From Rhizophagus clarus (taxonomy: Eukaryota > Glomeromycota > Glomeromycetes > Glomerales > Glomeraceae), in assembly GCA_015698045.1 (NCBI GenBank), contig BLAL01000246.1:1178001-1242000 (forward strand): a stretch of 64,000 nucleotides of DNA. Reading direction: 5' to 3'. The position numbers and the translations under genes are program-made. Below the pieces are notes generated by a model that worked only from the letters and a program-made list of their open reading frames with translations, was not told where the DNA came from and ran no database searches. Numbering within the stretch: position 1 is the stretch's first letter; the number at the start of each line of letters is the position of its first letter. Positions 49,402-61,850 of the stretch are shown here, piece after piece.

Positions 49402-50754
49402 CTATTTCAATAAAACAGTACAAGCTTGTCCAACAACAAATGTTCCAGGTGGAGTATGACCTTCTCTATCTATTATATCAGCAATAGTACCCACAGTTCC
49501 TCTGATTTCTCTTTGATCCACAAAACTTGCTCTTTCTATAACAACACAAGGACAATCTGAAGGATAATTACCTTTCTCCATTAGATCTTTTGTTATATCT
49601 CTAATTCTATGACAAGCCATTAAAAATACAGTAGTGCGAATTGGATTGTAGGTTGGAATTTCTGGCACGGTGTTCTTTTTACCAGTTCCCGTGCAAACGA
49701 GGAACTGAGATGCAACTCCTCGATGTGTAACAGGAATATTTGCTAATAATGGAGCTGACATACATGATGAAACACCAGGAATTACTTGTGGGATGTAACC
49801 ATGAGATTGATAAAAGAGAAATTCTTCCCCACCACGACCAAATAAATATGGATCTATTCATCAAATTAAAGATAAGAAATCTCATAAACGAATAATAAAA
49901 AAACATTTTCTTTGTTTTATAATCATTACTTACCACCCTGCTTTAATCTGACAACATCTTTTCCAAGATTTAAAGCATCAAGACCAACACGATTAAGTTC
50001 AGCTTGAGCAGCTTCAACATTAGCACAAAATTTTCTTGCAGCAATAAAAACTTCAGTATGTTTTGGAATTAGTTCTAATACTTCTTCAGATACGAGTTTA
50101 TCGGATAATATTAAATCAGCATTTTGAATTGCTTGATACGCGGAAAGTGTTAATAAATTTGGATCACCGGGTCCAGCACCAACAAGTCGGATCCTTCCAC
50201 ATTTGTTACTGCGCGACTGTAAATCATTAGCCCTAGTCACATGACACAAATTTTGTGTGTTATTATTAATCATGACGCTCTCTTTTTTTTGCATGAGATG
50301 GTCTTGTAAGAATTCTGCCAATTCGTCCAATTTTAATTCTTCTGCAGCCTTGAGAAGCTCAATAATATCATCTCTGGTACTATTTTCCATAGAAATTTTA
50401 CCAGTATACATAAATCTAAAAAAAAAAAAAATATGTTAAAACGATAAATCAACGAGAAAATAGGGGGAATTTTTTTTTTTTTTTTTGCAAAACCTACTTT
50501 AGTATAACTTCAAATACGGAAGGGGAAATATTTTCTAAATAAATCTTTCTCGTACATTTATTGTTATTCTTCTTTAAAATGTTCTCAAAATATGAAGAAT
50601 GAACTTTTAATATAATGGAATGTGCTTTAAAAGTTTTTTTTTCCAATGATGATTCTTTACCACCAACAAAAATGGTCGTATTAAATTCATCATCATCATC
50701 TAATAATTTACCGATTCTTGAAGAAAATTTAGAAAGTAATTTATTATTTGACAT
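49402..50754 (-). CDS. BTB/POZ domain fused to uroporphyrinogen-III C-methyltransferase
   Basis: Three exons, 50754-50498, 50415-49934 and 49853-49402, join in frame (1191 nt, 396 aa). Residues about 25-130 form a BTB domain (NTTIFVGG, FKAHSIILKVHSSYFENIL, then FMYTGKI completed by the first splice, then LLKAAEELKLDELAEFLQDH). After a linker of about 30 residues a complete SUMT domain (about 160-396) begins: RLVGAGPGDPNLLTL (SAM site), then VVRLKQGGDPYLFGRGGEE completed by the second splice, then VIPGVSS, VTHRG and VIERAS. SUMT methylates uroporphyrinogen III to precorrin-2, the entry to sirohaem for sulfite reductase (yeast Met1 role). The middle exon encodes the end of BTB and the start of SUMT without a break, so the fusion is not an artefact of exon joining. 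The role of BTB is unknown. Confidence 0.92.
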
Positions 50755-51946
50755 TGTGATTTGAAATTTTTTTTTTTTTTTTTTATCAAAAAAATTTGAA
50801 CGGGATGATTCCTTATATAAATTTAATATGTATATATGTTTAAGATCTTAACTATAACCTGAATAATTTGTAATCAATTAATAAATCTTGATAGGAATGC
50901 AATATGTTTATCATTTGCTTTTGTGTAATTTCGTTATCAACATACACATGTGTCAAATTCGCCATAATATTAATATAAACGGTTAAAAAAAAAATATTTT
51001 TTTAGTATGATAAGAAAACATTGTCTATCAGCGAGTTTTGCATAACAAACATGATTTTTAAGGTAATATAAACGAAAAAGAAATTCTTTTTTTTTTTTTT
51101 TTTTTGACGAATGATAAAGATAAGCTGCATGGATTACGGCGCAAAATACAAGTAAAATTAAAAATTAATCTTATCACAATCTTATCAAATATATTTGATT
51201 TACCGACAATTGAAGATAATGCAAGGAACGCGGGATAATAAGGATGGAAAAGTATCGGAATGATCTAGACAATCGTTTATTTGGAGAATCAATAAAAAAT
51301 TTTAACTATAAACGAAATTAAAAAGCCAAAATAAGGAGCAAACCCACTAGTAAACCGGTAAAAAAATCTTTGATCATCTTTATGTTTGAAAAAATTTGAT
51401 GATAAAAGAGAAAATCTTGTTGCCCGAATAAGAAATCCTGCAAATTTTCGTTAATTTCCGTTTGTATATCTACTTACATGTTTACAGGAAGTAGATTTAG
51501 AATGCTTCTATTTTTCGAAGATCTTCCCCAAAGTTTACCCTCCCTTAATTAGTATAGATAGTACTAGTACTAGGGTAGGGTACTGCAGAACTGCCCCCCT
51601 AATTTAAATACTTGCATTTTACTTATCAGAAGCCGTAATTTATAATCGAAAAATAACCAACCTGGTAGGCTGGTACTTACAAAAAGCGATAAAAATGAGT
51701 AGCCAAGCCACATTCCCAAAATTAGGTGAAACAAAGGAAGCCCTATAATATTGACACGCTTATTCTTGGAACGAACGATGCTAATGCTGAACCTAATTCC
51801 ACGGAATTTCTATGGCATTAATCAGCCAATAAAATTAAACTTGCACGTGAATTGTCAGCGCCAATCAGATAATTTCGATCTTTCGACGCCTTCACTTTTT
51901 TTTTGCTACCTCATCCTCTCATTACTTTCAGATAATTCGTACTGAC
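50755..51946. other. Divergent intergenic region between BTB-SUMT and UXT
   Basis: A 1.2-kb interval probably holding both promoters. Homopolymer runs lie near 50770 and 51090. The 64-codon frame at 51751 overlaps the UXT 5' side and looks random. No RNA gene is seen. Confidence 0.4.
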
Positions 51947-52823
51947 ATGTCAAAAGAAAGTGATATTTCCAAAAAAATAGAACAATATGAAAAATTTCTT
52001 CATGATAAACTTGAAGTAGATCTGAAACAAACTTGGGATTTACGAGAAAAAATTTATGAAGAAATTTCTGATTAGTAAATAATAATTTACTTATTAACCT
52101 GTTAATTACTTTCATTTTAAATAGATTAAAACTCATTATATAACGCATACCGTGTTTTTCTTTTTGTTTTAAAAAAAGCATTAAATTAAAAAATCATATC
52201 GAATTAATAAAATCAAATAATTTAAAAGAATTAAAGACGATGGTTGATTTGGGATCAAATTTTTATTGTCAGGCTAAAATGTAAATGTAAATTAACAAAT
52301 ATATATATATATATATATTTCTTTTTTTCTTTTCTTTTTTTAGTTTTTTTTTAAAAAAAAAAATTATACATACATAATTTTTTTTTATAGACCTGATACA
52401 TCATATATTTACGTTAATATAGGATTTGGATTTCATGTTCAATTTACATTAGATGAAGCTATCGAATTTATTAATAAAAAGGAAATTTCATTACAAAAGT
52501 AATTAATCTATTGATTTTGTTTGGTGGACTAGAAGTGATGGGAAATTAAAGGTGAACTTATAACTAAGAAGAATTATTTTTTTTTTGTATTTTAGAAAAT
52601 CTAACCAATACACTCAAGACATTGCGAAAATAAATGCACATATTAAAGTGGTAAAGTTTGATTTTTAATATTTATATCACGAAGGTTTTCGCGGGAAAAA
52701 TCGGGTTCATAAATACCCTATATGTAGGTTTCGACATTCTTTAATTAAAGTCATTTATTCCAGGTATATGAAGCTATTTCAGAAATTTTAAATTTACAAA
52801 AAGGTGAAGAGGCTAACAAATAG
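51947..52823 (+). CDS. UXT: UXT-like prefoldin alpha-type protein
   Basis: UXT is an alpha-type prefoldin-like subunit found in R2TP/prefoldin-like (URI1) complexes. Five small exons, 51947-52074, 52179-52280, 52391-52498, 52596-52650 and 52764-52823, join in frame (453 nt, 150 aa; animal UXT is about 157 aa). Visible matches to the family are IEQYEKFLHDKLEVDLKQ (N-terminal coiled coil), REKIYEEISDYIKLKNHIEL, MVDLGSNFYCQAKIPDTSYI (the characteristic VDLGcnFf...vpDTsrIyv core), GFGFHVQFTLDEAIEFI and the C-terminal helix KINAHIKVVYEAISEIL. All introns are GT-AG. The exons are individually too short to appear as long frames. Confidence 0.92.
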
Positions 52824-53835
52824 TTCCGCAAGATAAGTTAGACTAATCGTATAATCTGATCAGATAAGAAAAAATGTTATTGTAAGAGAAGGATTTCAAG
52901 TCCGAAATAAAAACAGATCAAGATTGATAGAATCAATTTTCCCGTGCATTTATATATATTTGTACAATATGCGTTATTTATATACTAAACATTGTACGGT
53001 ACGTACAGTACGTAAATATTATGTAATGCTAAATTTTTTTCTCATTTTTTTTTAATGGACGCCAAAGTTAAACGACGCGTTCTTACTTTACATTAATAAT
53101 TATGAGTTGCAGTTAAACGATTGTTTCCCTTTGTATTACGTGATTTGACATTAAATGCGAGGTTAGTTTCCGAAATTTCTGAAAAATAAAACCTTTTTCG
53201 TTATAATTGATTGTTTTCATGCTTACATTTTCATGCTTATTAATTGTAAATTATTCGACAATGTTAAGATAGATAAATGCACCGAAAATCACGAATTATT
53301 GAAGTTAATGAAAGATTATGCATGCTTCGCGCATGTATTCATTTTTTTTTTTTTTAAAAAAAAAATTTTTTTTTTCTATCAAAATTCCCATCGTTTTGTT
53401 TGTTTTTTAAAAATTTTTTTTAAGGCTGTAAGTCTGTAACATTGTGTTACTCCTTCAAATAATTCGTACATAATCATGCGTTTAGAATTCTTGTATTTAT
53501 CCTTGTTTAAAGATCAAAATAAAATTTTTTTCCTTTGTTCTATATTAGTTTAAATTGAGTAAACAATAAATGAAATCGCTTCTTAGTTTCTTTTTTAAAA
53601 AGAAATTCACATGTACGTCCCTAATTCAATGATATAGATTAGAAAAAAAATGGTTGTATTTCAGTCAGCTGCTCAACTTGGACAAATTGGATCAACAATA
53701 TACCTCTATTTATGAACCTATATAAACATTAAACAAGTTTTTTTTTTTTCGAAAAAAAAAAGTTCACTCGGAATTATAAAGTGTTATTATTATTATTATT
53801 CTTTTTTTTTTTTTTTCTTCACCTTCAAAAAAAAC
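52824..53835. other. Intergenic DNA and promoter of the Ser/Asn-rich gene
   Basis: No gene is supported. Homopolymers lie near 53345 and 53745. A TATA-like box at 53718 precedes the next gene. Confidence 0.4.
53718..53726 (+). promoter_or_regulatory. Probable TATA box
   Basis: CTATATAAAC lies about 110 bases before the ATG at 53836, a normal distance for a short 5' UTR with the T-rich and A-rich runs seen between them. Confidence 0.5.
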
Positions 53836-54939
53836 ATGGACCAAAGAAATAATAATGATCGAAATCGTAATCGTGATCGTAATCTTAATTCAAGTTCTAG
53901 AAGGAGAGAATCTTCATTTCATCCATATTGGAATACGATAACATATTATTTGAATAATGTTTTACGTACTTCTACATCAACATCATCAACATCTCAAATA
54001 TCTTCATTTCCTTCTCCTCCTCCTCCTCCTCCTCCTTTAATATTTCCTTTACAACCACCACCTCAAAATCCATATTATTTTCCAAATCCTATTAACCCTC
54101 CTTATGTAGTTTATGATAACTCAATTTTCCCTTTAAATTTTAATATAGAATCAATTAATAATTTTGCAAACTTTTTCAGGAATACTCTTTTAGATTATTA
54201 CTTAAGCGGTGATGATAACGTGGAATCGCGTTCATCTAATTCATCTAGTTCATCTAATTCATCAAATTCGTCTAGATCATCACCATGTCAAACTGTCACT
54301 TATCAGTCATCTAGCACATCTAGCAGTGGAAGTCACGTTACTTCCGTTTATGATGATGAATCATATAACGGGATCAAAGGGAAAGGATGCAATTTTTCAT
54401 ATAACACGTGCACAGAATTATCACCAAGGATTTCATCATCCACATTAAATTTCAATCTAAACTCGTCATCCTTAATTAATCTTAACTTAAACTCTTCTTC
54501 ATCTCTTAATTTCAGACCTAATTTCAATTTAAATTCTTTCCATATATCATCCCCTCTTAATTTCACATCATCATCTTCGTATAATTCGTGTAATTTCAAT
54601 TTAAATTCATCATCATCATATAATTTCAATTTAAATTCTTTTCCTTATGCATTATCATCTTTAGAAAGGTATGAGATTCAAATTCGTATAGAGGGTAAAA
54701 TTACACCAAAAAAAAAGGTTTCTCCACATCAATTAAGTAAATTCTTGATACTTTGTAAAAAAGATCATAAAACTAAAACGAATTCTCAAGGTAACCTTTA
54801 CTGTAAAGAAAAAAAGAATGTTTATCATTATCATAATTTAAATAATGGTAGTTTCTATTCTAAGAGGGAAGATGGTTCTTCTATTTACGTTGATCAATCT
54901 GGCGAAATTATCTATAAACCTAAAGAACAAGAAAATTAG
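53836..54939 (+). CDS. Intronless Ser/Asn/Pro-rich protein, unknown function
   Basis: A single 367-codon frame. The N-terminus is an Asn/Arg alternation (NDRNRNRDRN). Then come a short hydrophobic stretch (WNTITYYLNNVL), a poly-Pro run (SPPPPPPPPL), and a long Ser/Asn zone with repeated NFNLNSSS-type motifs (about residues 210-275). The last 90 residues (LERYEIQIRIEGKITPKKKV, KFLILCKKDHKTK, YVDQSGEIIYKPKEQ) look like a folded basic domain I cannot name. The TCA/AAT codon repeats may be slippage-prone. The TATA box, single ATG and length argue for a real gene. Confidence 0.7.
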   Translation: MDQRNNNDRNRNRDRNLNSSSRRRESSFHPYWNTITYYLNNVLRTSTSTSSTSQISSFPSPPPPPPPLIFPLQPPPQNPYYFPNPINPPYVVYDNSIFPLNFNIESINNFANFFRNTLLDYYLSGDDNVESRSSNSSSSSNSSNSSRSSPCQTVTYQSSSTSSSGSHVTSVYDDESYNGIKGKGCNFSYNTCTELSPRISSSTLNFNLNSSSLINLNLNSSSSLNFRPNFNLNSFHISSPLNFTSSSSYNSCNFNLNSSSSYNFNLNSFPYALSSLERYEIQIRIEGKITPKKKVSPHQLSKFLILCKKDHKTKTNSQGNLYCKEKKNVYHYHNLNNGSFYSKREDGSSIYVDQSGEIIYKPKEQEN

Positions 54940-56172
54940 TGTAGAATATAAGATATATATGTTAGATACACACACATATACAGTATATATGTATATATAT
55001 ATATATGCGTATGATAGACAAACAGTATATATATGTATATATGCTCTTAACTCATAAACAGTAAATATGATAGATAGTAAATACAATACAATAAATAATA
55101 AACATGATAAACATTGTATATAAATAAATGAGATTACATACCGCAATTTTCAAGAAAATGTGATCCGTTAAATAAAATAACAAATAAAATAAATCAATCT
55201 TCAATAGTTGATCTGTTGATGTTTGTTAAATCAAATGTTAATACTCAAAATAAATATTTGCCTAACAACGATAAACAAATGGAACAAATGGCCAAAAGAT
55301 ATTGATCTCAAGCAAATATATCTCATTATAAATATTGAAAGTGTAGTATCACATGTTTCGTATCATTTTGAGCATACCTGGAAAACCCCTAGAATAAGAA
55401 CATTTGAAATATTCAACAAAAACAACGTTCTCAAGGTCTTATCACAATGATGATGCATTTATATACGTTAATAAATTATAGAGAAAAGTAACCCAACAAT
55501 GCTCCCTCGCAATAAAATATTGATAAGAGAAATACACCATTCATTTATCTACTTAGATCCAATAATCGTTTGTAGAATCGTATCTCGCAATGATGAATCT
55601 CATCTAAATTATTACGTAACAAATTATAGCTGAAAGAAACTCCAATATGACAAATAATTGAACGCAATTGGTCTATAAACAATCTTTGATAAATGGAAAA
55701 GGAATTCGATAATACTCCAAGACCCCAATGTGTTTTATACAATTGAACTCAATAGCGTATAGGCAACCTTCGGTGCGAGAAGATCAGATCTTATGATACG
55801 TAGCAAATTATAATGGAAAAAACTCCAACACCCCAACATGGCAATAGAGTATAAGTAACCTTTGGTATGAGAAATGTACGTAACAAATAATAACGGAAAA
55901 GAGAACCACCCCAATATGTCCCAATGTGTGTGCATAAATGTTATTATAATACAATATTTGGTAAATGAAATACCAAACAGTAAACCCCCTATTATTGATC
56001 CAGAATCGTTCATAAAAATCGTAATCCCGAAATGATGATATTTAAAAAGAAAATCTTTTTATTTATATATTTGGAAAAGAAACCCCAACAATTAACCCCA
56101 ATTTTATTGTAAATTACAAAATGTATTTTTTTTTTCAACTCTCTAATAATATAAATTAACCAAGAAAATTAT
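54940..56172. other. Intergenic DNA with degenerate repeats
   Basis: TA/CA microsatellite-like DNA at 54948-55050 (ACACACATATACAG, TATATATATAT). Then a degenerate tandem repeat at about 55500-55960. No gene is supported. Confidence 0.5.
55500..55960. repeat. Degenerate tandem repeat
   Basis: Blocks of the type ACGTAACAAATTATAG...GAAA..AACTCCAA recur at about 55615, 55797 and 55889, each followed by CCCCAA(T/C)ATG-like words, with intervals of roughly 90-185 bases. Divergence is high. Confidence 0.5.
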
Positions 56173-57033
56173 TTAACGCATATAAGCATATTCAGGAGGA
56201 GAAAACAATCCATTTGAGAATAATATGATAGCTAAAATAAAACTAAAACAAGCTGAAACATTTGCAAAAATAAAACTAAGATCATATTTTGCTCCATAAT
56301 AAAATTTTGTTGACATTGTAAAAAGATGAGCAATTATAAATATTGATGCAAATTGTAATAAAGCTGTTACAAAATAAATAAAATAAATGAATAAAATATG
56401 AAAAAAAAAAAAAAAACTTTTTAATTAATTGTAGTTACCATGAAGTATGAACATTGATGAAATTCTTTTCCATGATCTTTCTCTTTTTAATCTTCCTCCT
56501 ATTAGGACTCCAATTAAATCCAACCATACTAAAAATCCTATAATTGATGCTAATACCATTGTTAATGCAGCTAATCCCCACTCTTCACAAAAGTATTCTT
56601 CTTTACAATCATTTTCTGATTGAGATGGAAACGGTCGACAATCATCATTAAAAAATGAATAAGAGCATAACTAAAAATTAAAGATATTAAAGGAAGTAAA
56701 AGTTAAAAATATTCGAATCTACTGTATTCGTATTGAAAAAAAAAAAAAAGTTCCGATAAAAATCCGATAAAATCCGATAAAACCCGATAAGCCCGATAAA
56801 ACCAATGAAATTTTGTACCTACTCTAAATAAACCGAAATTTTGATGTACATGAACCGGTGGTAGAGTTACATAAATCCTAAAAAAAAAAATTTTTTTTTT
56901 TTAAAAAAAAAAAAAAATCACGAACAAATTAACTTAAAACTTACCAATTTGGCAATAACAAAGCTGATAAATTGAAAGCACAAGAAACTGTAAACAATAA
57001 AGATATTAATGAATAAGCAGCTAATGTAGGCAT
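56173..57033 (-). CDS. Four-helix integral membrane protein (claudin/SUR7-like topology)
   Basis: Four exons, 57033-56945, 56877-56823, 56670-56439 and 56363-56173, join in frame (567 nt, 188 aa). Start MPTLAAYSLISLLFTVSCAF forms helix 1. The loop that follows holds Cys residues (LCSYSFF, DDCRPFPSQSENDCKEEYFC). Then come helix 2 (LAALTMVLASIIGFLVWLDL), basic RLKRERSWKR, helix 3 (LLQFASIFIIAHLF) and helix 4 (FANVSACFSFILAIILF), and a short tail PPEYAYMR. One long Cys-containing loop after helix 1 and four helices recall SUR7/PalI or claudin-type proteins; this is a topology argument only. An upstream in-frame ATG at 57177 would add a Phe/Lys-rich lead that I judge unlikely. Confidence 0.75.
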
Positions 57034-57647
57034 TTTATCATTAAATAGGATCAAAAAAGGAGAAAAAAAAGGTTTAAAAAAAGGTGTAAAAAAAAGGAGG
57101 AAAAGAAAAGGCAGTATAGTAAAACTGATTTGATTCAATATAAAAATACCGAATTTAGGGAAAGTGATGACGATCAATTTTAATGAATCAAAGATGACAT
57201 TGACATGTGAAGTAACATGTAATATAAAAGTAATACATCATAGCCAATAGAATACTTTTCCGCAGTTTATTATTAAATCACGAATCATAACTCAAAGATT
57301 CAGCCGAAATAGATGGCAACATTTTTAGCATTCGGATTTATATGGAATCACAGATAACAGTCATACTTACCTAAAACTATAAATATCAGCAGCTTGAGAT
57401 TATATCATGAATCCAAATTAGGTATCCCTTTCTTTTGCTATATTATTCATGAAGATCCACAACAGGTTCTAGATAACCATAAGGGACATTATCCAAAACC
57501 TGCTTTTTTTTATGTGGCAGCATCAATAAAAAAAAAAGCGCCTTTTACCTGCGTAAATTGCATTTATATTATCTATTATAGTATATTTATTATTCCATTG
57601 TAGCTTAAAATTATGCCGTATGATTATAATGCATGTTTTAAGGAAAA

Positions 57648-57679
<32 letters not shown>

Positions 57680-59846
57680 ATTTAAAAAATAAAATAAAAA
57701 ATAAAAAATAAAAAAAAAAAAACAAAATAAAACATAAAAAAAAAACACAGTTTTAGATATTTTACATTAATCTTGTATACCACATTTGATAAAAAATCTA
57801 GAACCATATTAATTGCAGCCCTCAATCGGAGTAAAATCATCAAAATAATAAATTAATGGTACATCATACACCAATATGAATCTGTTCTCAGATCACCAAT
57901 TTTAATTAATCATAATAATAAAAATACGAAAAAAGATTCATATAAAAGAAAATATGTCTATTGTCAAAGAATTTTATTTATAGTAATTCAATATTACACG
58001 AATTTGGAAAGACTTGATATATAATGTGTCACAGCATTAAAAATTCACCCAAAAAGTGATGTTAATGTAAAAAAAACACAATACTACGCCTCGCGTTTTC
58101 TTTACCATTTCAATTTAACAGACCGAACAAAGACCAAAATCTATTAATAAATTCTCAATTAACATGTTTTAAGATTTATATATTTGAGATTTTTAAGTAA
58201 TAGGATCTTCGGAAATGTTAATTAGGGTAATCCGAATCAGCCAATCTTTTTCTACAAAACCGGGTATTTGTAAAATTTGTTAATTCATTCACATTTATCG
58301 GAAAAAAAATTATATAATAAATTCCTGGCTAAAAAAGTTTAAATATATCATACATAAATAATCACGGTACAATATTTAAAATTTTATCTTAATATTGTTA
58401 AAAATATTGTGGCTTTAACATGGGTGGCTTTGCTTCAATTATTTCGGGGATTTCCTGGAACCATTACCGAAACTTAGGGATAATTTTAATGTAACAGATC
58501 TTCAAATCGGGCTAAACCGAAAAAAAAAATTTTTTCTTTCCTTTGTTCCTTTTTATGAAACACATTAGTGCGTATTTTAACTGCACAGCCATTCATGTAA
58601 TTTATTACATATACATGTTTATTACGTCAAGCCACTTTATTAAATTTATTTTTATAGAGAGAGAATTATATATTTAATGGAATTCCAAGAAGGTTTTATA
58701 TAGTACAACGGAGGTTTTTGAACTTTATTCCTTTGGAATTAGAATTGAATTACGGATTTTTAATCTCTCCATTTGGTCCATTTATGTATATCCGATCCCA
58801 AGGAACGTAAACTTTACGCCAAGAATGAATTTCCAAAATTGGTGAAATTTAAAAAAAAAAAAAAAAAAATTTTTCTTTTTTTTAATTTTCTTTCTTACAA
58901 AATTCATTAAACTTTACCAAATTACGTAATTAATGAAACCATGGCTTGAGAAAAAAAAAACTCCCCAACACAATATTAAACGATTGAATTGAATAGATGT
59001 TGAAGGCGTGTGTGTGTTCAAAACTGGTTTAAAGAAGATCAAAAAGTAAATCTTATTTATTAATACTTAATATATTCGCTTGACAATTGAATAAAAATCT
59101 TTCTATTGTAATTGTAGATCGGATCTGACTTCACGAGATTAAGTGATTTCTCTAGTCAGTTTTCGTTCCACAAGAAACTTTGAATGAAAGTAATTAAAGG
59201 TCTCGTGTAAAATATATATTTTTTTTATTTTATTTTATGTACATTGTAAGCATTTAATAATTTTTATGCTTTCCAAATTTGGACTGAAATTCTTTAATGA
59301 GCCGAATTCTCGGGATTGATCTTTTTTTTAAAATGAAAGGTTGTCAAATCGTACGAACAATTATGTAACTTCAAATAAGACATTTATATCATCATATATT
59401 GTCTTTTTTTATATCTTGTAATTTTTTTTTTTTTTTTTTATGTATAAATATAACTCGTTTTTTGTCTTGAAAATTTTTTTTATTATTGCGCCATATAGAT
59501 TTGTCGATTATATTACCTTTTTATATATATATACATAAATACACATCTTTTTTTTTATTTTTTATTTTTTTTTTTTTATTTTTTTTTTTTTTTGTAGAAT
59601 TCGTGTTATTGTGCCTTTTTTTTGATATCGACAGACTTATATAAATTAACCCACAATCCTTTCATTTTTTTCATTTATTTCGTTTTGTTTTTCTTTTCTT
59701 TTCTTTTAAAAAAAAAAAAAAAAAAATTTTTTTTCCAAAAAATTTTTTTCCCTTTTACTTACAAAAAAAAAAATTATAATAAACTTTTTTTTTTTTTCTA
59801 TTTTCTTTTTTATATTTTCTCAATCTTCTCAATCTTCTCAATAAAG
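57034..59846. other. 2.8-kb intergenic region
   Basis: It contains an A-rich tract at 57640-57745, a 69-codon plus frame at 57394 (LYHESKLGIPFFCYIIHEDP...) that could be a fragment of an unrecognised gene, and long T runs from 59410 to 59800 leading to the F-box gene. No promoter element stands out clearly. Otherwise no gene. Confidence 0.4.
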
Positions 59847-60276
59847 ATGGAATCCGAATTTTCTTATCCGTCGTTAAATTTTGTTCAAGGACGTTGTTTA
59901 GCCACACAAATTCCACCCGAAATTTTTATAAATATATGTCAAGATCTTCCACCGATAGATCTTCTTTCTCTCGCTAGAGTTTGTAAAAAATTTTATTTAT
60001 ACTTATGTTCAACAAATTCAACTACAACTCAAGAAATATGGAAGAATTCACGTTTGACATTTTTACCTTTCGTACAAATGCCCCCTCCTGAAGGAATGAG
60101 TGAATTACAATATGTTAAACTTGTTACCGAGCGAGGTTGTCAATTTTGTAAAAAAGCTAGAATAAGAAAAGTTTATTGGGCTTTTCTTGTGAGATGTTGT
60201 AGAAAGTGTTTAGAAGATCGAACAATTAGGTAAATAATCTTCTTTGTGCATTGTTTCATTTTTCTAATTTTGGTAT

Positions 60277-60309
<33 letters not shown>

Positions 60310-61712
60310 GTGTCCATTCAAATTGTATAAATTTTTTTTTTTTTTTATTGCGTGAAAAAATTATCGGAAATTCCGATCCTTTCCGTAAATCACGTGATTA
60401 ACCATTCCCCTTCCTTTTGTTTTGTTTTATTAGGTTAGATCAAATTCGGTCTTATTTACAATCCCCAAATTTGATTCCCGATGATTTTCTTGGTGGATTA
60501 ACATTTACTACAGGATTTTATAAATCTGGTTGGGATCGTAGTCCAAAACATCGTCCTGCAAATTTATATTGGATTCAAAATGTTGAAGACACATACGCTG
60601 AATATGTAAAATTGAATGTAAATGAAAAACGTGAATGGGTTAAAAGGAAACGTGAAGAAGGAAAGATTAAAATGGAAGAAGTTGTTAAAAGAGAGATTGA
60701 GCATGAAAATGAATATTGGACTAAAACCATGGAAAATTCAAAGAAACGGGATGATCGTGCATCAATGATTGATTATTTAATTAGAAAAGAAAAAAATGAA
60801 TATGGTTTTCCAAAATTTAAAATGTCAATCGTTGAACAATGTTCCTCTTATAATAAAGCAATGATGTCAACTTCCACAAGTCCTTTTACCGAACGTGCTT
60901 GGATTGGATTTCGTAATAAATTAATTCCTGAATATAATCAAATGTTCTCAACATTAAGGATGCAAAGACAAGATACCGAAAAACATTTATCTATTGATGT
61001 AGCAATTCAAACACGTCAAATGGATATTGTTAAAACTATCTTTGAATTATTACGACCTGAAGGTGAACAACGACAATTTTCCAATACAACCGTTACTAAT
61101 GTTAATAATGTAAATCAACAACGATCATCATCACCTTCCTCAGAATCCAATTCAGAAGAAACGATTCAAAATTCAAATATTAAAGATGAAAATACAACTA
61201 ATTTAAATTTCGTATTTGAAAATTTTTTGATAAAATATTTACCTTGGTGTCCAACATTTCGTAATCCCCCATTTGTGAATAAAGATCCAAGAATTCTTTG
61301 GGATGATGATTTTCTTATGAGCGTATTAATTCCACAACTTCGAGAAGAAGCTTTATATTTAAAAAATTATCCAGCTCCTATTGATACGGTTTGTGGAGCA
61401 TTTTTACATGGGGGATTAAATAATAAACGAGTATTCGGATGTAAATTATGTAATAATAACAATAATAATAATAATAATTTCCAAAACATTCCATCACAAC
61501 TTTATTCATTTTTTGAAGTTAGATTACATTTAACTAAAGGAGAACATAAGGTTCGTATGATAAATGATGATTGTATGATAGAAGTTTATCCATCATTATC
61601 TAAATTGGTCGATAATACTATACATCCTGGTCAATTATTTCCAAGAAATAAACCAGAAGTATTTTTCGCGGCTGGTTTTAATTGTAATTTAATTTGCAAT
61701 TTATTAAATTAG
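59847..61712 (+). CDS. F-box protein with CxxC/CxxxC zinc-finger-like motif
   Basis: F-box proteins act as substrate adaptors of SCF ubiquitin ligases. Two exons, 59847-60229 and 60434-61712, join in frame (1662 nt, 553 aa). I start at MESEFSYPSLNF rather than at the upstream frame start (59622), whose T-rich stretch is a 5' UTR. The F-box is at about residues 22-65 (IPPEIFINICQDLPPIDLLS, LARVCKKFYLYL). GCQFCKK and RCCRKCLED (about 105-125) give paired Cys motifs, typical of a family of fungal F-box proteins. A charged region follows (NEKREWVKRKREEGK), then a Ser/Asn linker and a C-terminal cysteine cluster (TVCGAFLHGG, FGCKLC) beside a poly-Asn run encoded by AAT repeats (61452-61480). The substrate is unknown. 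Confidence 0.85.
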
Positions 61713-61818
61713 AATTATTAGAATTTCATCGATCATCTTTCGTTATTTTTTTTTTTTTTTTTTTTTCGGCACACACACATATTTATTTATTATTTCACGT
61801 CATTTCAATCAAAATAAC

Positions 61819-61850
<32 letters not shown>

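Noticed and set aside
54348..54629. 93-codon minus frame rich in Asp, Glu, Lys and Leu
   Set aside because: Antisense shadow of the Asn/Ser repeats of the gene at 53836-54939.
57394..57603. 69-codon plus frame containing GIPFFCYIIHEDPQQVLDNH
   Set aside because: The start part reads protein-like, but the end is low complexity and there are no neighbouring exons; kept only as a note in the gap entry.
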